64,000 nt of DNA from contig NC_135553.1 in assembly GCF_964340395.1 (NCBI RefSeq), positions 5,910,001-5,974,000 of the forward strand. The letters run 5' to 3'. Both the position numbers and the translations under genes were made by a program. The notes beneath the pieces were generated by a model. It had not been told where the DNA came from. It worked only from the letters and a program-made list of their open reading frames with translations, and did no database searches. This document shows, piece by piece, positions 41,390-61,490 of this stretch. Source of the DNA: Glandiceps talaboti. Its lineage: Eukaryota; Hemichordata; Enteropneusta; Spengelidae. Position 1 is the stretch's first letter. Every line of letters starts with the position of its first letter.

Positions 41390-44093
41390 AGAAATAATTT
41401 GATAAACAAATTAATGTACAAAGACAATTAATAGTACATTAATTCTATTCTAAAACAAAAGTCAGGGTAGTGGTTGATTTGACTTAATTTGTCTTGGTTT
41501 TACTTTTACACTTACAATTTAAATTTTACTACATTTATCTCCTTCTTTTTCATGTCTAAAAGCGAACATCTCTTGCCCAGTGCTGCAATTAGAACGGAGT
41601 AGCTGTATATCATGTTAAACCGTCGGTAATTAATTACAATGTGCAGACAGGCCCGAGCTCTATTACCTGATAAAGAATGACCCCCCCACACACACACATA
41701 CGTTACCCCCCTCCCTACACACGCACACTCATGCAAAGAAAGGCAGTCATAGTGGTGAAATATCTTGTATCAAACGATGATGTTGTGAAATCATGGGAAA
41801 TACCATCTTTGAAGTCATGATCTCAGCGCTGCTATGAAACTCATTATGAAACCCAAGACGTAACGTACAACCTCGGACCACCAAACAACTGAATACGGAA
41901 GCATACTTTCCACCTTACAATGTTGTTTAATCTCTGAAGCTGTAAATCCTTTAGAAAACATCAATTTTTCAACGAAAGAAAGCTACAGATCTGTTGTCGT
42001 GACATGCTGACAAAGTATACTGTCGGTGTAGACTATGGTACCTGATGATTAGTACATTTCCTCATCCTATAGAAAGCCAAGTCTTGAAAACTGACAGGGC
42101 CAAACATGACATATTTCATATACTTCGACACCGCGGCATTGTATGATTTTCATCGACAGTAACTTCTGTCAGTTACGTGACCCAAATTCTTCAGTAAAGG
42201 TTACCAACAATGTAGTACGGATAACGAACAGCCATTCATCCGCTTATTCAGACGTTCTTTAAGGGTTTTAATGAACGCAATTAAAATACTGTGACATAGC
42301 AGTGCTGTCTCTTGTGTTAATTATTTTAGCCGTTTCTACACGACTCCGCCACTTTATACGAAGCTGTTTGTTTCGAGTACAGGCCAGGGCATGACCGAAG
42401 TCACGATCTTTGCCTCAAACTTACAGACCAGACTTGTTGATGACGTTTCCATTCATTTCTATTTCCTTATTTGTCCCCAACCTGACCTCGTTGTAGTTAG
42501 GAAGGTTCATGACAACAGCGACAGCTATCGGACAGAACTCACTGAGAACTCTACAAACACATAGACAGACATACACCGTCTGCTGTTTACTTCAGCTCTA
42601 TCACCAACAGTTAAGCCAGCTGATTTCAACAAGCGTTCCCTGCTACAATTGACTGTTTATAGGAGTATTTCCATGACATTTGTGTCCCCGGCCCGCTTCC
42701 GACATTTCCCAATAATTGATCTTCCTTGCGTTTCACACATGCGAAGGTGATGTATGAATGACTGTTCTAATAGAACCTTGACCTACCGAGATGATAATCA
42801 CGTTTCCCTGAACACCTTGGCATGATTACATCACCACCACCCCTTGCAGGGCGATACGATACTTTGTCCACCCGGGTCATGATCAATTACGTCATTCTGG
42901 ACGATGTTGGCGAGTTGACGTCTTGATAATTCGTTTACTATATTCGATAGGGCTACTGTGAGATTGTAGATTACTATCCGCACTTCTATACCTCGACACA
43001 AAAATACGATCGTAGCCTATCTGTGAGATCACGCCACCACAACCACCCCTTTGACTTCACTGTGGCAACAACGCAGCTCTCATAATTCTCTTTTTGTAAA
43101 TTGTAGGTATTCGTTTCAAGGTTTATCTTGACAAAGAAAATCTTCTCCAAGCCTAGGACGACGACCGTGTGAAGCTTTAAGTTCTGGTAAAGTCACGAAC
43201 TCTGAGGATTTCTGTCAATTGGGTACTCGTCAATGCGAAGTCGATATACCTTATACGTTCTTTCATGCTCCAAGTCGGCATTATCATTGCTTTGACAAAC
43301 ACACGTTGGTTTCACGTAGGAACTGGTGAACGAAAGTTTGTCATTGTCAAGGTTACACACTACAAGGACAAATAACCAACGAATGGCACTTTTTTTTGGG
43401 GGGAATACTTTCTATGTAATCAATTATGCAAGTTGACTGAATACAGATTATAATAATTAGCGATTTTATTATTTTACATGGTTCATTAAAGGAACCTCGC
43501 AGCTCTACAAATTCGAAAAGTTCAGAATCGTAAATATAAGTGCAAAATCCCTTTTATCTTTTATTCATTTTTGTTCATTTTATGGTTTTCGAAACAAGCC
43601 CGCTTTTTAGCAGTAATGAGCTTCCACGCCCCCTAGCTATAAATGTAAACCCGAATCTACAGTAACCTTGCCGTTAAAAGACGTGAAATTCATTAACAAA
43701 CGCTCAATTTTAATTTCATATTTAGCGTCTAGTTGTACCAGTTGTGCGTAAATTCTCAGAGAAACATTAGATGCTATATTGCTAATCTTAATATTTGATA
43801 TAGTAAATAATACAGACTGTTCAGTAAAAGGCCATTTTGTGTAAATACAGCAAAAGGAAACACCGAAAAATGGCGTTTTAAGAAGTCGGTAAAGTCCATA
43901 TGGCAGTCTTGTGAAGGAATACGTGTCGCATTGATGTCCTGAGGCAGTCTTTCCAGTAAGTATATTTATATATAGTAAGAACCATACAAACATGAATAAA
44001 ATGTACAAAATTGTTGCTGTGTTCCTAACGATGTCCGGAGAGTCTTCACCTCAATAAACACTTGTGTTATATTCCCTTCTGTTTATCATATTC
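41390..44093. other. Gene B downstream region
   Basis: Unique sequence that probably includes the gene B 3' UTR. TTTATT at 43560-43565 reads AATAAA on the minus strand, about 530 bp after the stop, and is a possible polyadenylation signal. A 123-codon minus-strand open frame at 43637-44008 has no domain and is probably within the UTR. Confidence 0.4.
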
Positions 44094-45356
44094 CTAAAAA
44101 ATGTTAGGTTGTTGGTGGAACTGTTCGTGATCTACGTTGACTTCGGAAGTGGTTTCCATAGGAACGCAATTCCCACCCACTACAGGACGTTCTATTTTCT
44201 TCGCTTTCGTGTCTTCCTCAAGGGTGCAAATCTCGTTGGCATTTTGATCCTTTTCTTGTATATTTCCAGCTTCTTTGTCTATATATGCGTCAACATTTTT
44301 CGTTTTAATTTGTTCGGGCGAAGGAACAACCACCACACAAAGATCTCCAGTTTTCAAATCCGGTGATTTGTCTGCTGTTTCTTCTTGTAAATCGATTTTA
44401 CTGGGAAGCTCCTTCTTGACAGTGACTTCCTCGTCTGGACTTTCGGGCGACTTCTTTTCATCCGCAAGTCCATCTACCGAGGAGTCCAAGTTCAAACTTC
44501 TACTGCTTCCATAATCATTACCACCACAACCATTGCTGTCTTCTCGAAAACTGAAGAAGCCGATGTCCGTGTCACTCTCCCTGATAGTCACTGTGATATT
44601 TTGAGCTGTGACATCGGTGATGGAAATGTGATCAATTGTTGACTGGTACTTTTTTGTAGGGTGCCATAAATTTAATGGTATGATAGTTCTTATTGTAGAT
44701 TTTGGTTTGTTATTGCCACATTGCCAACTACTGTACGTATCGTTGTCTTGTGTTGCCTCTGATATGTTTTCCTGGTCGTATTTCGGACTTGGTATGTCTC
44801 TACTTGGTGACCCCGGGTTCATATTTTCAAGTTTCGTTTGATTCATATAATATCCGGGGCCGCGTTTAGTGAGTTTGAGCTTTGGACTTGTCCTCTTACC
44901 ACTTCCCGGGTGATATTGATCAGCATCATGTACGTAGTACGTCTTCGGCACTTCTAAATCGGCACCGTGTCCATGAGCGGTCAGGAAAATATTTGCGTGT
45001 GTCTCATTGTGTCCACCATTGACAACGTGACTCCAAGATCCTCGTTCCACCGTCGGCCCGCCATTGCGGTCTAAAGCGTCCACGTGTTTTGTAGCAATGC
45101 GACATACATTCATCGAACACCCGCCATTTTCCATTTTTTCACCCACGTTTATTTGATCACCTCCCCCACCCGTGTTTGTTATCAGACTGTACGTCCTCGC
45201 TACATTCGTATGGTCTCCCACAGCTAGACCGGAATTTGCACTGACGTCGCCTGCATTTCTCTCTCCCACGACCCGGACAACGCCGTGTTCGAAATGCGTT
45301 TCCATGCCTGGTACATTGGCAGTTGTTGGGCTTCTTATCCGTGCGTGTACGTCGGC
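44094..45356 (-). CDS. Gene B exon 5: middle region, internal Pc box, acidic tail
   Basis: The terminal exon has 420 codons plus TAG, after acceptor CCCACTGTAG. The first 17 codons precede an in-frame ATG and join exon 4 at phase 0. The Pc box sits about two thirds of the way along the protein. The tail is rich in Glu, Asp and Lys and ends QPNIF. Confidence 0.92.
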   Translation of the reverse strand, partial: ADVHARIRSPTTANVPGMETHFEHGVVRVVGERNAGDVSANSGLAVGDHTNVARTYSLITNTGGGGDQINVGEKMENGGCSMNVCRIATKHVDALDRNGGPTVERGSWSHVVNGGHNETHANIFLTAHGHGADLEVPKTYYVHDADQYHPGSGKRTSPKLKLTKRGPGYYMNQTKLENMNPGSPSRDIPSPKYDQENISEATQDNDTYSSWQCGNNKPKSTIRTIIPLNLWHPTKKYQSTIDHISITDVTAQNITVTIRESDTDIGFFSFREDSNGCGGNDYGSSRSLNLDSSVDGLADEKKSPESPDEEVTVKKELPSKIDLQEETADKSPDLKTGDLCVVVVPSPEQIKTKNVDAYIDKEAGNIQEKDQNANEICTLEEDTKAKKIERPVVGGNCVPMETTSEVNVDHEQFHQQPNIF

Positions 45357-46222
45357 CTACAGTGGGTGAAAAATCACATCGGAGTTTTAAAAAGAAATTC
45401 TTAAATGCAAATGGCGTTAGCGAGAACAACATATCAATCTCATTATAAAATCAATACTTTGAAATACTACAATGAACAGACTGCGACATTTGTTATATTT
45501 ACCTGGTTGAAACGGCGCTTCTTAGGTTTACGTCCTTTCTTAGGTTCACCAAATTCCCCATCATAACTGCATCAAAACAGAAATAAAAAATATTACACAT
45601 CACTGTCACAATATTTTCTTTTTGCGTGTGGTTAGTGTAGAACGAAACTGTTAATTACGAATACGGGGTCTGAATCATCCAACTTGGTATATATATATAT
45701 TCACGTTGCTGGATATATGTGTCATACCCGTCGCTAGAATAATACATGACACGCCTTAATATTTTTTCTCACCTGTTGTGAAATTCGAAGATTAGTCTCT
45801 GGTCAAGTATATTGTCCCTCGGTTCCCACGAATTGAACCTAAAATATACAAAAAAAATGAAATTCATCATGATATACCGCGATTTTCAGGTAAATTCGGC
45901 GAAAAAAAATATTTCATCGCAACTGGCTTGGAAAAGAAAGTACAAAATATTAAAATGTTCTTACTTATCTGGCCAGTCTTTCCATTTGACGAGATATTCA
46001 ATGTTACCCTGTAGCAAAAAATACGAAAACAAACGTTAAAAGTTGTGAGAGTCGCACGCCTAATGCGTGATGTATTATCATGCAAACATCATACACACAC
46101 ACACACACCATGCATAGAGAGAAATGGTTACACAAGTTCACCACTCAACCTACTCGACGATACCGCTTCTTCAAAATCTTCTCAACGGCGAAAACTTGCT
46201 CTCCGAGCGCCGACAGTTCCAT
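44094..46222 (-). CDS. Polycomb-type chromobox protein, gene B (five exons)
   Basis: This predicted 501-residue Polycomb/CBX protein is read from exons 46222-46154, 46008-45965, 45838-45773, 45566-45503 and 45356-44094 on the minus strand. All introns are GT-AG. It starts MELSALGEQVFAVEK, with cage residues F11, W32 and W35. The chromodomain is more divergent than in gene A: WKDWPDK for WKGWSNK, and WEPRDNILD for WEPEDNILD. Exon 4 encodes a basic, AT-hook-like KKGRKPKKRR. The middle is Gly/Asn/His-rich and has SPKLKLTKRGP at about 239-249. The Pc box lies at about 323-349 (SITDVTAQNITVTIRES, then GFF), not at the C-terminus. About 150 mostly acidic residues follow it. By family knowledge it is a PRC1 subunit reading H3K27me3. 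It lies upstream of gene A on the same strand and is inferred to be a tandem duplicate. A role distinct from gene A is plausible but unproven. Confidence 0.92.
45503..45566 (-). CDS. Gene B exon 4: AT-hook-like linker
   Basis: A 64-nt exon from acceptor GATGCAG to donor CAG|GTAAAT. It encodes YDGEFGEPKKGRKPKKRRFN then Q. The basic GRKPKK core resembles the KRGPKPK motif that follows the chromodomain in vertebrate CBX proteins. Confidence 0.9.
45773..45838 (-). CDS. Gene B exon 3: chromodomain C-terminal half
   Basis: A 66-nt exon completing a Lys codon and reading FNSWEPRDNILDQRLIFEFH then N. Acceptor ATTTTAG, donor GTGAGA. Arg replaces the usual Glu after WEP. Confidence 0.92.
45965..46008 (-). 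CDS. Gene B exon 2: chromodomain core
   Basis: A 44-nt exon reading GNIEYLVKWKDWPD plus two bases, between acceptor TTGCTACAG and donor GTAAGA. It carries W32 and W35. D34 replaces the Gly found in gene A. Confidence 0.93.
46154..46222 (-). CDS. Gene B exon 1: CBX N-terminus
   Basis: Twenty-three codons, MELSALGEQVFAVEKILKKR then YRR, followed by donor GTAGGT. The length and phase are identical to gene A exon 1. The ATG has A at -3 and G at +4. Confidence 0.92.
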
Positions 46223-46374
46223 TCTGACGGTGTGGCGTCTCAGTTTTCACTGACAGTGTCGTTTATGTTGTCCGAACACGTCTCCTTCCTGACTCACTCC
46301 AGGAATCCACGAGCGAGATGTGGCACACTCACTGTATATGTGCAACGCAACACTCTGCTATCCCATAATAGCTA

Positions 46375-46382
46375 TGACGTCA
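46375..46382. promoter_or_regulatory. CRE-like palindrome upstream of gene B
   Basis: A perfect TGACGTCA (context GCTATGACGTCACTC) lies about 153 bp upstream of the gene B ATG. It matches the position and core of the octamer upstream of gene A. Binding is inferred only. Confidence 0.35.
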
Positions 46383-47711
46383 CTCTTCAATTGTTTGTGT
46401 CGTGCAATGTATCGGCCGCTTTAGCGTTACTAGGGGGGACTATATTGAATTGAATCAGCACAAATTATATTATTTGCTTCGTCATCAACACTAGTATACC
46501 CAATGGGTGAACTAAAACTCGGTCACTGTGTTTTATTCCCAGGATTGTTGCCTTAAATATTTCGTTCCTGAAATTCTATATCTTTTCAAATGACTCGGCT
46601 CATGGCAGCCGAGCGGAAAGCATTGCTTACAAAATATGTCAGTTTATATATTCTGTCATCTTGAAATTAGCGGTTTCAGCCACAAAAGAACTGGTTAGCC
46701 ATCTGAATAGAAGTGACCAAAGTATGTGGTTTTTTTCATGACGTAAATAAAGCATCAGTGACCTCGAAATGGGGTTAAACGCCAAGTTAAGTACTACTAG
46801 TATATAATCGATATTTCACAGTATGTGGTAAAAACCGCATTACCAAGATGTCAACCTGAAGTTTAGTGGGATAGGCTATAGCTATAGCCAGACTCTAACA
46901 AGTTCAAATGCCGAATTTTTGGTTATGCGTTCCTGGAAATTTTAAAAAAGAAGAGGAGGGGGGGGTGACGTATTCAACAACGTCAAGGAACTTCTTCAAA
47001 AACACGAGTTACGTAAATATTCACCAGTTAATCAAAGGGCATCTCTAGGAAGTGAAAATTTCAAGATTAAAATTATGCCTGGTCTTCCTCTTATACTTCC
47101 TCTCGATTGCTAAATCATAGGACAACTGACTGTGTGCGTATTGTGATGCACAAACCAATGCTGCGGGTAGCTTTTCAGGCTTATAAATCGTTCAGGTACT
47201 AAAACGTAACATAATCGGCACCTCAACAATGTACGCATGTGTCAACTTGCAGATTGTTCCACAGACAACGATTCGTGTTATTGTAAAAGAGAGATGTACT
47301 AAATACTCTTACAGCCATAAATTACACTGATGATGGCCACTTTTTTGTTTACAAAAACATACTATTGTTTCGGAGACTATTATAAACCTTTCGAAGAATA
47401 GACTTTTATTCAAATTTTGATAAAGAAAAAGGCTGGTACTTTGGAATTGTGTGATACTTTTTTTAGAATTACGACGTAGTAGTAAAGCTTGTCATAGGAT
47501 GTATTTTCTCTGACAAATATGTGTAAACACATGCAGTCGGAGTCAGCTATTGAGTCAAATGTACGAGGGATCGAAAGTCGAAAATACAAGTTTATAGCAG
47601 TAACAAACAATTGAATGATAAATAAATGATACAAATACATGTTACCACTTTTAGATTTATGAAAATTCGGATAACCCAGGGTTTTTAAATTTTACTTGCC
47701 ATATACCACAC
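46383..47711. other. Gene B upstream region
   Basis: Unique sequence with a perfect 16-bp palindrome GGCTATAGCTATAGCC at 46874-46889. No further exon recognised. Confidence 0.45.
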
Positions 47712-47892
<181 letters not shown>

Positions 47893-49289
47893 TCTCTCAG
47901 TCCCCTTCTCTCGGTCTCTTTCATCATGATTTATACATTTATAATAACTGCTATATTTATTTATATTGTGGATCTGTTTGTTTACAGCATGTTATGTTAA
48001 CCATAATTACCGACATTACACTGTAAAGCATGCGTGATAATAGGGTATTTCACAGTAGTTTCTCCAATTGGAAGTGATATGAATTTGATAAGCAACCCCC
48101 ATCCCACTCTCACCCCGTTGATACTGATGATATGCGGCAAATACTAAGAAAATATATCGAGACAAAAACAAAAACCAACACCCCCCCCCCCACGCCCCCC
48201 AAAAAAGAACATGAAAAAACCACCTGGATTTCCTGAAATTTCCTTGATGATTCCAATCCAATCTACCGAATTTGAATAAAAGTATTTCCGATACGATATT
48301 TATCTATATATATCAATGAACTCATTTCCAACCTGTGTTTATCAGTTTGATTATATTTTTGTCAATAGTTTTCGTTAAAATTTATTCCTGGGTTGACATT
48401 TTCTTGTACCTCTAATTTGTGGGAAAGTTGTTGGCTATTTTGTTAAAAGTTAAAATGGCATATTTAAATTTAAGTTAGTGTCTCTTGTTGTTCAAATTTT
48501 AAATCACGTGTGTGTGTGTCATAATTCGATGTTTGCCTTCATGGTGATCCATGGCAAGACGGAATTACCACCATTTTGTACTTTATTACGCATGTCTTAT
48601 ATATATATAAATCTCAACCGTTTCCTTGTACTACTATACGAATTTACTCAATGACGAAATGGTAAGAATAGGTGAATAAACAAAGGGGATTAGAAATGTG
48701 TTGATAATTAATGAAGAGCTTTATACTGATACATTCATCGTATAAAGAATCAGTAAAATTTTAATGTTCCTGTGATGAAGACCAACAACTTACAGAGAAC
48801 GTGACAGTTATATCACGTGATTATTGCCATAGACTCTGATCAACGGACTCAGCTTTACCTTCGGTGCTTGAAAAAATGTGTTCTCAATGCAATCACAATA
48901 CACCATTTTGATAACATGTTTTTACAATTCTAATTTATTAATACGTGTCCAGCTGTATATAGTGCGGATTATTCTGCGCATGAGTCACGTCATGTGTTCT
49001 GTGACGATTGATAGAATGAAAATACAAAAAAGAGAAGACATTTCAGCCCAGTAATGAGTCACATTGCTTACTCACAATGACTAATAAACTGAAGACGGTC
49101 TTGTATTTTGTTACCTCTCGAAGAAATGAGGTTTTCTGAGTCAGTGTTTCGATCGATTGATCTGTCACCACACCTGGAGACCATACTTTGATCACGTGAT
49201 GATTATTTGATAATGGAAATAGGTCAACCCACTTTTAGAAACCATACATGTGTGGTTTGATCAACAACTCTCTACGTTCCCACTCATTT

Positions 49290-49291
<2 letters not shown>
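47893..49291. other. Intergenic, no gene recognised
   Basis: Unique AT-rich sequence with a C-rich run near 48180. No supported gene. Confidence 0.45.

Positions 49292-49351
<60 letters not shown>
49292..49351. repeat. GT microsatellite
   Basis: An uninterrupted run of about 30 GT units. Confidence 0.98.
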
Positions 49352-57179
<7,828 letters not shown>

Positions 57180-57290
57180 TGTACTACGATCTACTATTGT
57201 TCGTGTTCAGCACAATACAACATTACTTACTGTATTGGATCTTGGCGCTATACAAATTCTTTTGATTGATTGATTGATTGATTGATTGTC
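57180..57290 (+). mobile_element. Retroposon 3' tail with GATT repeat
   Basis: TTGGCGCTATACAAATT followed by a TTGATTGATTGATT tail resembles the common GCGCTATACAAAT 3' end of invertebrate retroposons. The element body is not recognisable. Confidence 0.42.
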
Positions 57291-58797
57291 TACTGATAAT
57301 CCATCTCATTAAGGTATGGTGTTATTACTAACATTTCTTACGTGATAACTTGTACATGACTGAAGTATGCAATGTTTACGCTTTTGTCAATCAGTATATA
57401 ATCATTAAATTTTACTTCAAGTTTTACGAATTGTCTGTAACTGAAATGCACACAATATCAATAGCATGTTCTTTTTTGTTCGATAAATATCTATAAATCT
57501 GTACACTTTGCGATTTTTTGATAGTTTTTTAAATGTATGAATAGATAGTGTAGGTGACGACAACGAGTACAATTTTGACCAATCACTTGACTGCTGTCAT
57601 GTATTGTAATGGGTTGCTGAATTAAATATAAATATCTGCTCTTTTTACGCCTTGCCATTTCAAATGTCTTTACAGCCATAAAAACATAAATATTTAAAAC
57701 TCTAAAATCTCAAGATATTTCTGAAATGTCGATGTTTCTACACATAGGTTATAACACCCCCCCCCCCTCCACCTATTCTAGCTTTTGTTCATTTACACTA
57801 TGTCACGATCTAAACTGGAGAAAATCGGGGGAAGGAAAGCAACACAATACTACTAGTACTACAACAACACGTTCTACTCCATCAGTATGTCAATTGCCAA
57901 CTTTCTTGTCAATTTTTTTTCTAGTCGATTTTGATGCAAATGCTTGGATTTTAATATAAATAATTCGACATTATCAAAATCCAAAATGGATGTTTTATCA
58001 AAAATGTTTAAGAGACTAGCAAAACTCCCGCCAATTTTCACTGCAGATGAATTCCTCCTAATCGAGAAGAATCTAAAGTGTAATTGATATATCTAGTAGA
58101 CGGATAGTTTGATTCAATTTATGGATTGGATCGGACTCTATTTTTATCGATAGCGGGGTGATAACATTACGTACTGTAAAGTCTATCCACATTGACGTCA
58201 AGGAATGAAAATACTCTAAAAACGACTTATATGTACACCCACGTGATCTACAAGATGTTAATCTATCATCGTTTCGATGTGATAGTAAATGTAAGTTCTT
58301 CGTGTTGAAGTCCTGACCTTACCGTAAACCCCCTCTTCACGTCAATTATAGATGTGTTATTCAAGTCTAATTCCCTGGTGATTATCGACACAAATAGTGC
58401 TTCGTATTTTTTACAGGTAATACAAACTAGGAAGTGACGGAGGAGATTCAAAAGAAGACAAAGAGTTGTGTAAGATGGCGTGACGTTTGAGAATGACGGT
58501 GTGATTGGGCTCAAAGACGTCAACATACTTCATCACCTGTTTTGACAACTACAGTTTGTAATCATTTCCGGCACTTTTGTAAAAGGGTTTACTTCTTTGC
58601 AATTTTGGAAATATTTTTAATTTCTTGTATAATACAACGGAATTTCATAGCAATATTGTAAACAGACTAATATTTTAAACGTCAATGCATTGCGACATGA
58701 AAGGACAATAATATCACACTAATGAATCACGTGGTGTCTGATACAGGCATGCGCAATAGACCCGTTGAGCAATGCTATATTTCAAGGTATCAATCAA

Positions 58798-58800
<3 letters not shown>
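57291..58800. other. Intergenic, no gene recognised
   Basis: Unique AT-rich sequence with a CRE-like TGACGTCA at 58193-58200. No gene supported. Confidence 0.4.

Positions 58801-58865
<65 letters not shown>
58801..58865. repeat. TA microsatellite
   Basis: About 32 TA units. Confidence 0.98.
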
Positions 58866-58867
<2 letters not shown>

Positions 58868-60117
58868 AATGTATATATATATCAAACACTCACAATTTAT
58901 GGTATTTTGACAAAATTAAGCAATATTCTAGAAAAAAGGTCAAGAGTTGTTCTTCCACCTACCTCCAACTGAATTGGAATCCAGTAGGCGACTAGAAGAA
59001 AACATTTTTTCGTGGCACGCGATTATGAATTTAAACAGCTTAAGTAATGTGTATGATTTGCTTTTTTTTTGCTGATACTACAAATTACATGAAATGACTA
59101 CAAGTAGACATTATTAGATCTTGCTGTTATACGTTGAAATAAAGTGAGGTAATGTTAGAGATGGTAAGTATACTCTCGTACTGTTTGTTCCTGAAATTAT
59201 AGCTCATGCAACCAAAAAAGTCACCGTAATGTCACGTCATGGTCTACAGACGTAGGTAGACATAGAATGATAGTTTCGGTAATATAAATAAAACACTTCA
59301 AATTTTTTTTCAGTGAGACAAAACAAGACCAAATGACATTTTCCTTAAAGGTTATGAGAACATGCCATCGACGTAACCCTGTGTGTAAATATATGTCCGG
59401 TGGATTTTACGAGTAATTGTTTCGTGGAAATACGATGCACAATTGTTTCACTCCATTGCGTATGATAGTAGTTGACATTTCGCATCTAAAATAAGAATTT
59501 ATATACTAGCACGGAGTGTTACGCCGATAGAAGTGTGGGTGTGAATATATTTGTCTACAAGTGAGAACACTTATTTTTTTTATAGGAACGACCACGTTCA
59601 AGTGATTCTAGGAAAGGCGTCTGAAAGCCAGACATTCTTTTGAGACGTCACAAACACTTATATAAAGTATGATTGACGTCAAATGTAAACGTTTTCGTAG
59701 ACATCATGTATGTTCTATTACAGTGTGGTTGTATTTTCTCTAGGCCTAATAAAAATTGCGTGGTTCCGATTACGCTCAATGTTTAGAATAGGTGGGGTAG
59801 GTAGATGTTTTATTCTATTATTTTATGTCATGTGTAAGTGTCTAGTTCAGGCTTTCAGTTGTTTTCCAATTGGTCTCTGTGTTATTTATTTCTTCCTATC
59901 AGATATACAGCCATTACAGATTGGAACAACAGCTTTATAGTGTCTCTTTAAGTCAGTTTCCGCACCCACTATCTCTCGTGAGACTTCACAATTTTTGCGT
60001 TATTTTTTTTCTCGAATGAGTAGAAAAAAGTTGACTGTCGGCAGTGAAAAACTAGGTGGGGTCGGGTAAAAGGAACCAAAAAACAATTATTTTTTATGCC
60101 TTGTGTATGTTTAGTTT
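58866..60117. other. Intergenic, no gene recognised
   Basis: Unique sequence with TGACGTCA at 59674-59681. No gene supported. Confidence 0.4.
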
Positions 60118-61086
60118 TTGTTACATGTAGTTCATAGTCTCTCTACCATAGTGGCTAGTACATTGTTACATGTAGTTCATAGTCTCTCTACCACAGTGGC
60201 TAGTACATTGTTACATGTAGTTCATAGTCTCTCTACCACAGTGGCTAGTACATTGTTACATGTAGTTCATAGTCTCTCTACCATAGTGGCTAGTACATTG
60301 TTACATGTAGTTCATAGTCTCTCTACCACAATAGCTAGTACATTGTTACATGTAGTTCATAGTCTCTCTACCACAGTGGCTAGTACATTGTTACATGTAG
60401 TTCATAGTCTCTCTACCACAGTGGCTAGTACATTGTTACATGTAGTTCATAGTCTCTCTACCACAATAGCTAGTACATTGTTACATGTAGTCCATAGTCT
60501 CTCTACCATAGTGGCTAGTACATTGTTACATGTAGTTCATAGTCTCTCTACCATAGTGGCTAGTACATTGTTACATGTAGTTCATAGTCTCTCTACCACA
60601 ATAGCTAGTACATTGTTACATGTAGTTCACAGTCTCTCTACCATAGTGGCTAGTACATTGTTACATGTAGTTCATAGTCTCTCTACCATAGTGGCTAGTA
60701 CATTGTTACATGTAGTTCATAGTCTCTCTACCATAGTGGCTAGTACATTGTTACATGTAGTTCATAGTCTCTCTACCACAATAGCTAGTACATTGTTACA
60801 TGTAGTTCACAGTCTCTCTACCATAGTGGCTAGTACATTGTTACATGTAGTTCATAGTCTCTCTACCACAGTGGCTAGTACATTGTTACATGTAGTTCAT
60901 AGTCTCTCTACCATAGTGGCTAGTACATTGTTACATGTAGTTCACAGTCTCTCTACCACAGTGGCTAGTACATTGTTACATGTAGTTCACAGTCTCTCTA
61001 CCATAGTGGCTAGTACATTGTTACATGTAGTTCATAGTCTCTCTACCATAGTGGCTAGTACATTGTTACATGTAGTTCATAGTCTA
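60118..61086. repeat. 45-bp minisatellite array, 21.5 copies
   Basis: Units begin TTGTTACATGTAGTTCATAG and end GGCTAGTACA, with no indels across the array. Differences are transitions at a few sites. The plus frame is open for 323 codons (LLHVVHSLSTIVAST), but it starts at TTG directly after an in-frame TAG and contains no Met, so coding is unlikely. Confidence 0.97.
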
Positions 61087-61326
61087 TGAGTACCATATTC
61101 TTTTGATATGTCCGCTATATGCTGTTGACAGAGTTCGATATATTCCAGAACAATTTCATAATTTCCCAACCAAACAAAAGTTTATTGCCCTTCTCTCTAT
61201 CACAAACCCTCACCGGATACATCATCTAACAATTTTCATATTTTAAGTCTTGTAAAACTTAGAGAAAATTTTCTCCAGTTATGATTGAACCCGACACCTA
61301 TAGATATTTTTATTTCTTATAACAAC

Positions 61327-61328
61327 AT

Positions 61329-61363
<35 letters not shown>

Positions 61364-61490
61364 TTGTACATATTAGCTTTTTGACCAATCCTGTCATGTA
61401 AAAATATCACATTCTTTTTATGATGGGCTGTGGCCATTTACTGAAATAAATTATCATCATCATTATTATTATTATTACTATTGTTATTAT
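61327..61490. repeat. TTTA microsatellite and ATT-tailed retroposon-like end
   Basis: A TTTA run at 61327-61365 is followed by unique sequence, then GGGCTGTGGCCATTTACTGA, AATAAA and an ATT-rich tail. The second part resembles a retroposon 3' end. Confidence 0.6.

Noticed and set aside
60118-61089. 323-codon open frame over the 45-bp array as a repetitive protein
   Set aside because: It begins at TTG right after an in-frame TAG and contains no Met. The variants look like ordinary minisatellite transitions.
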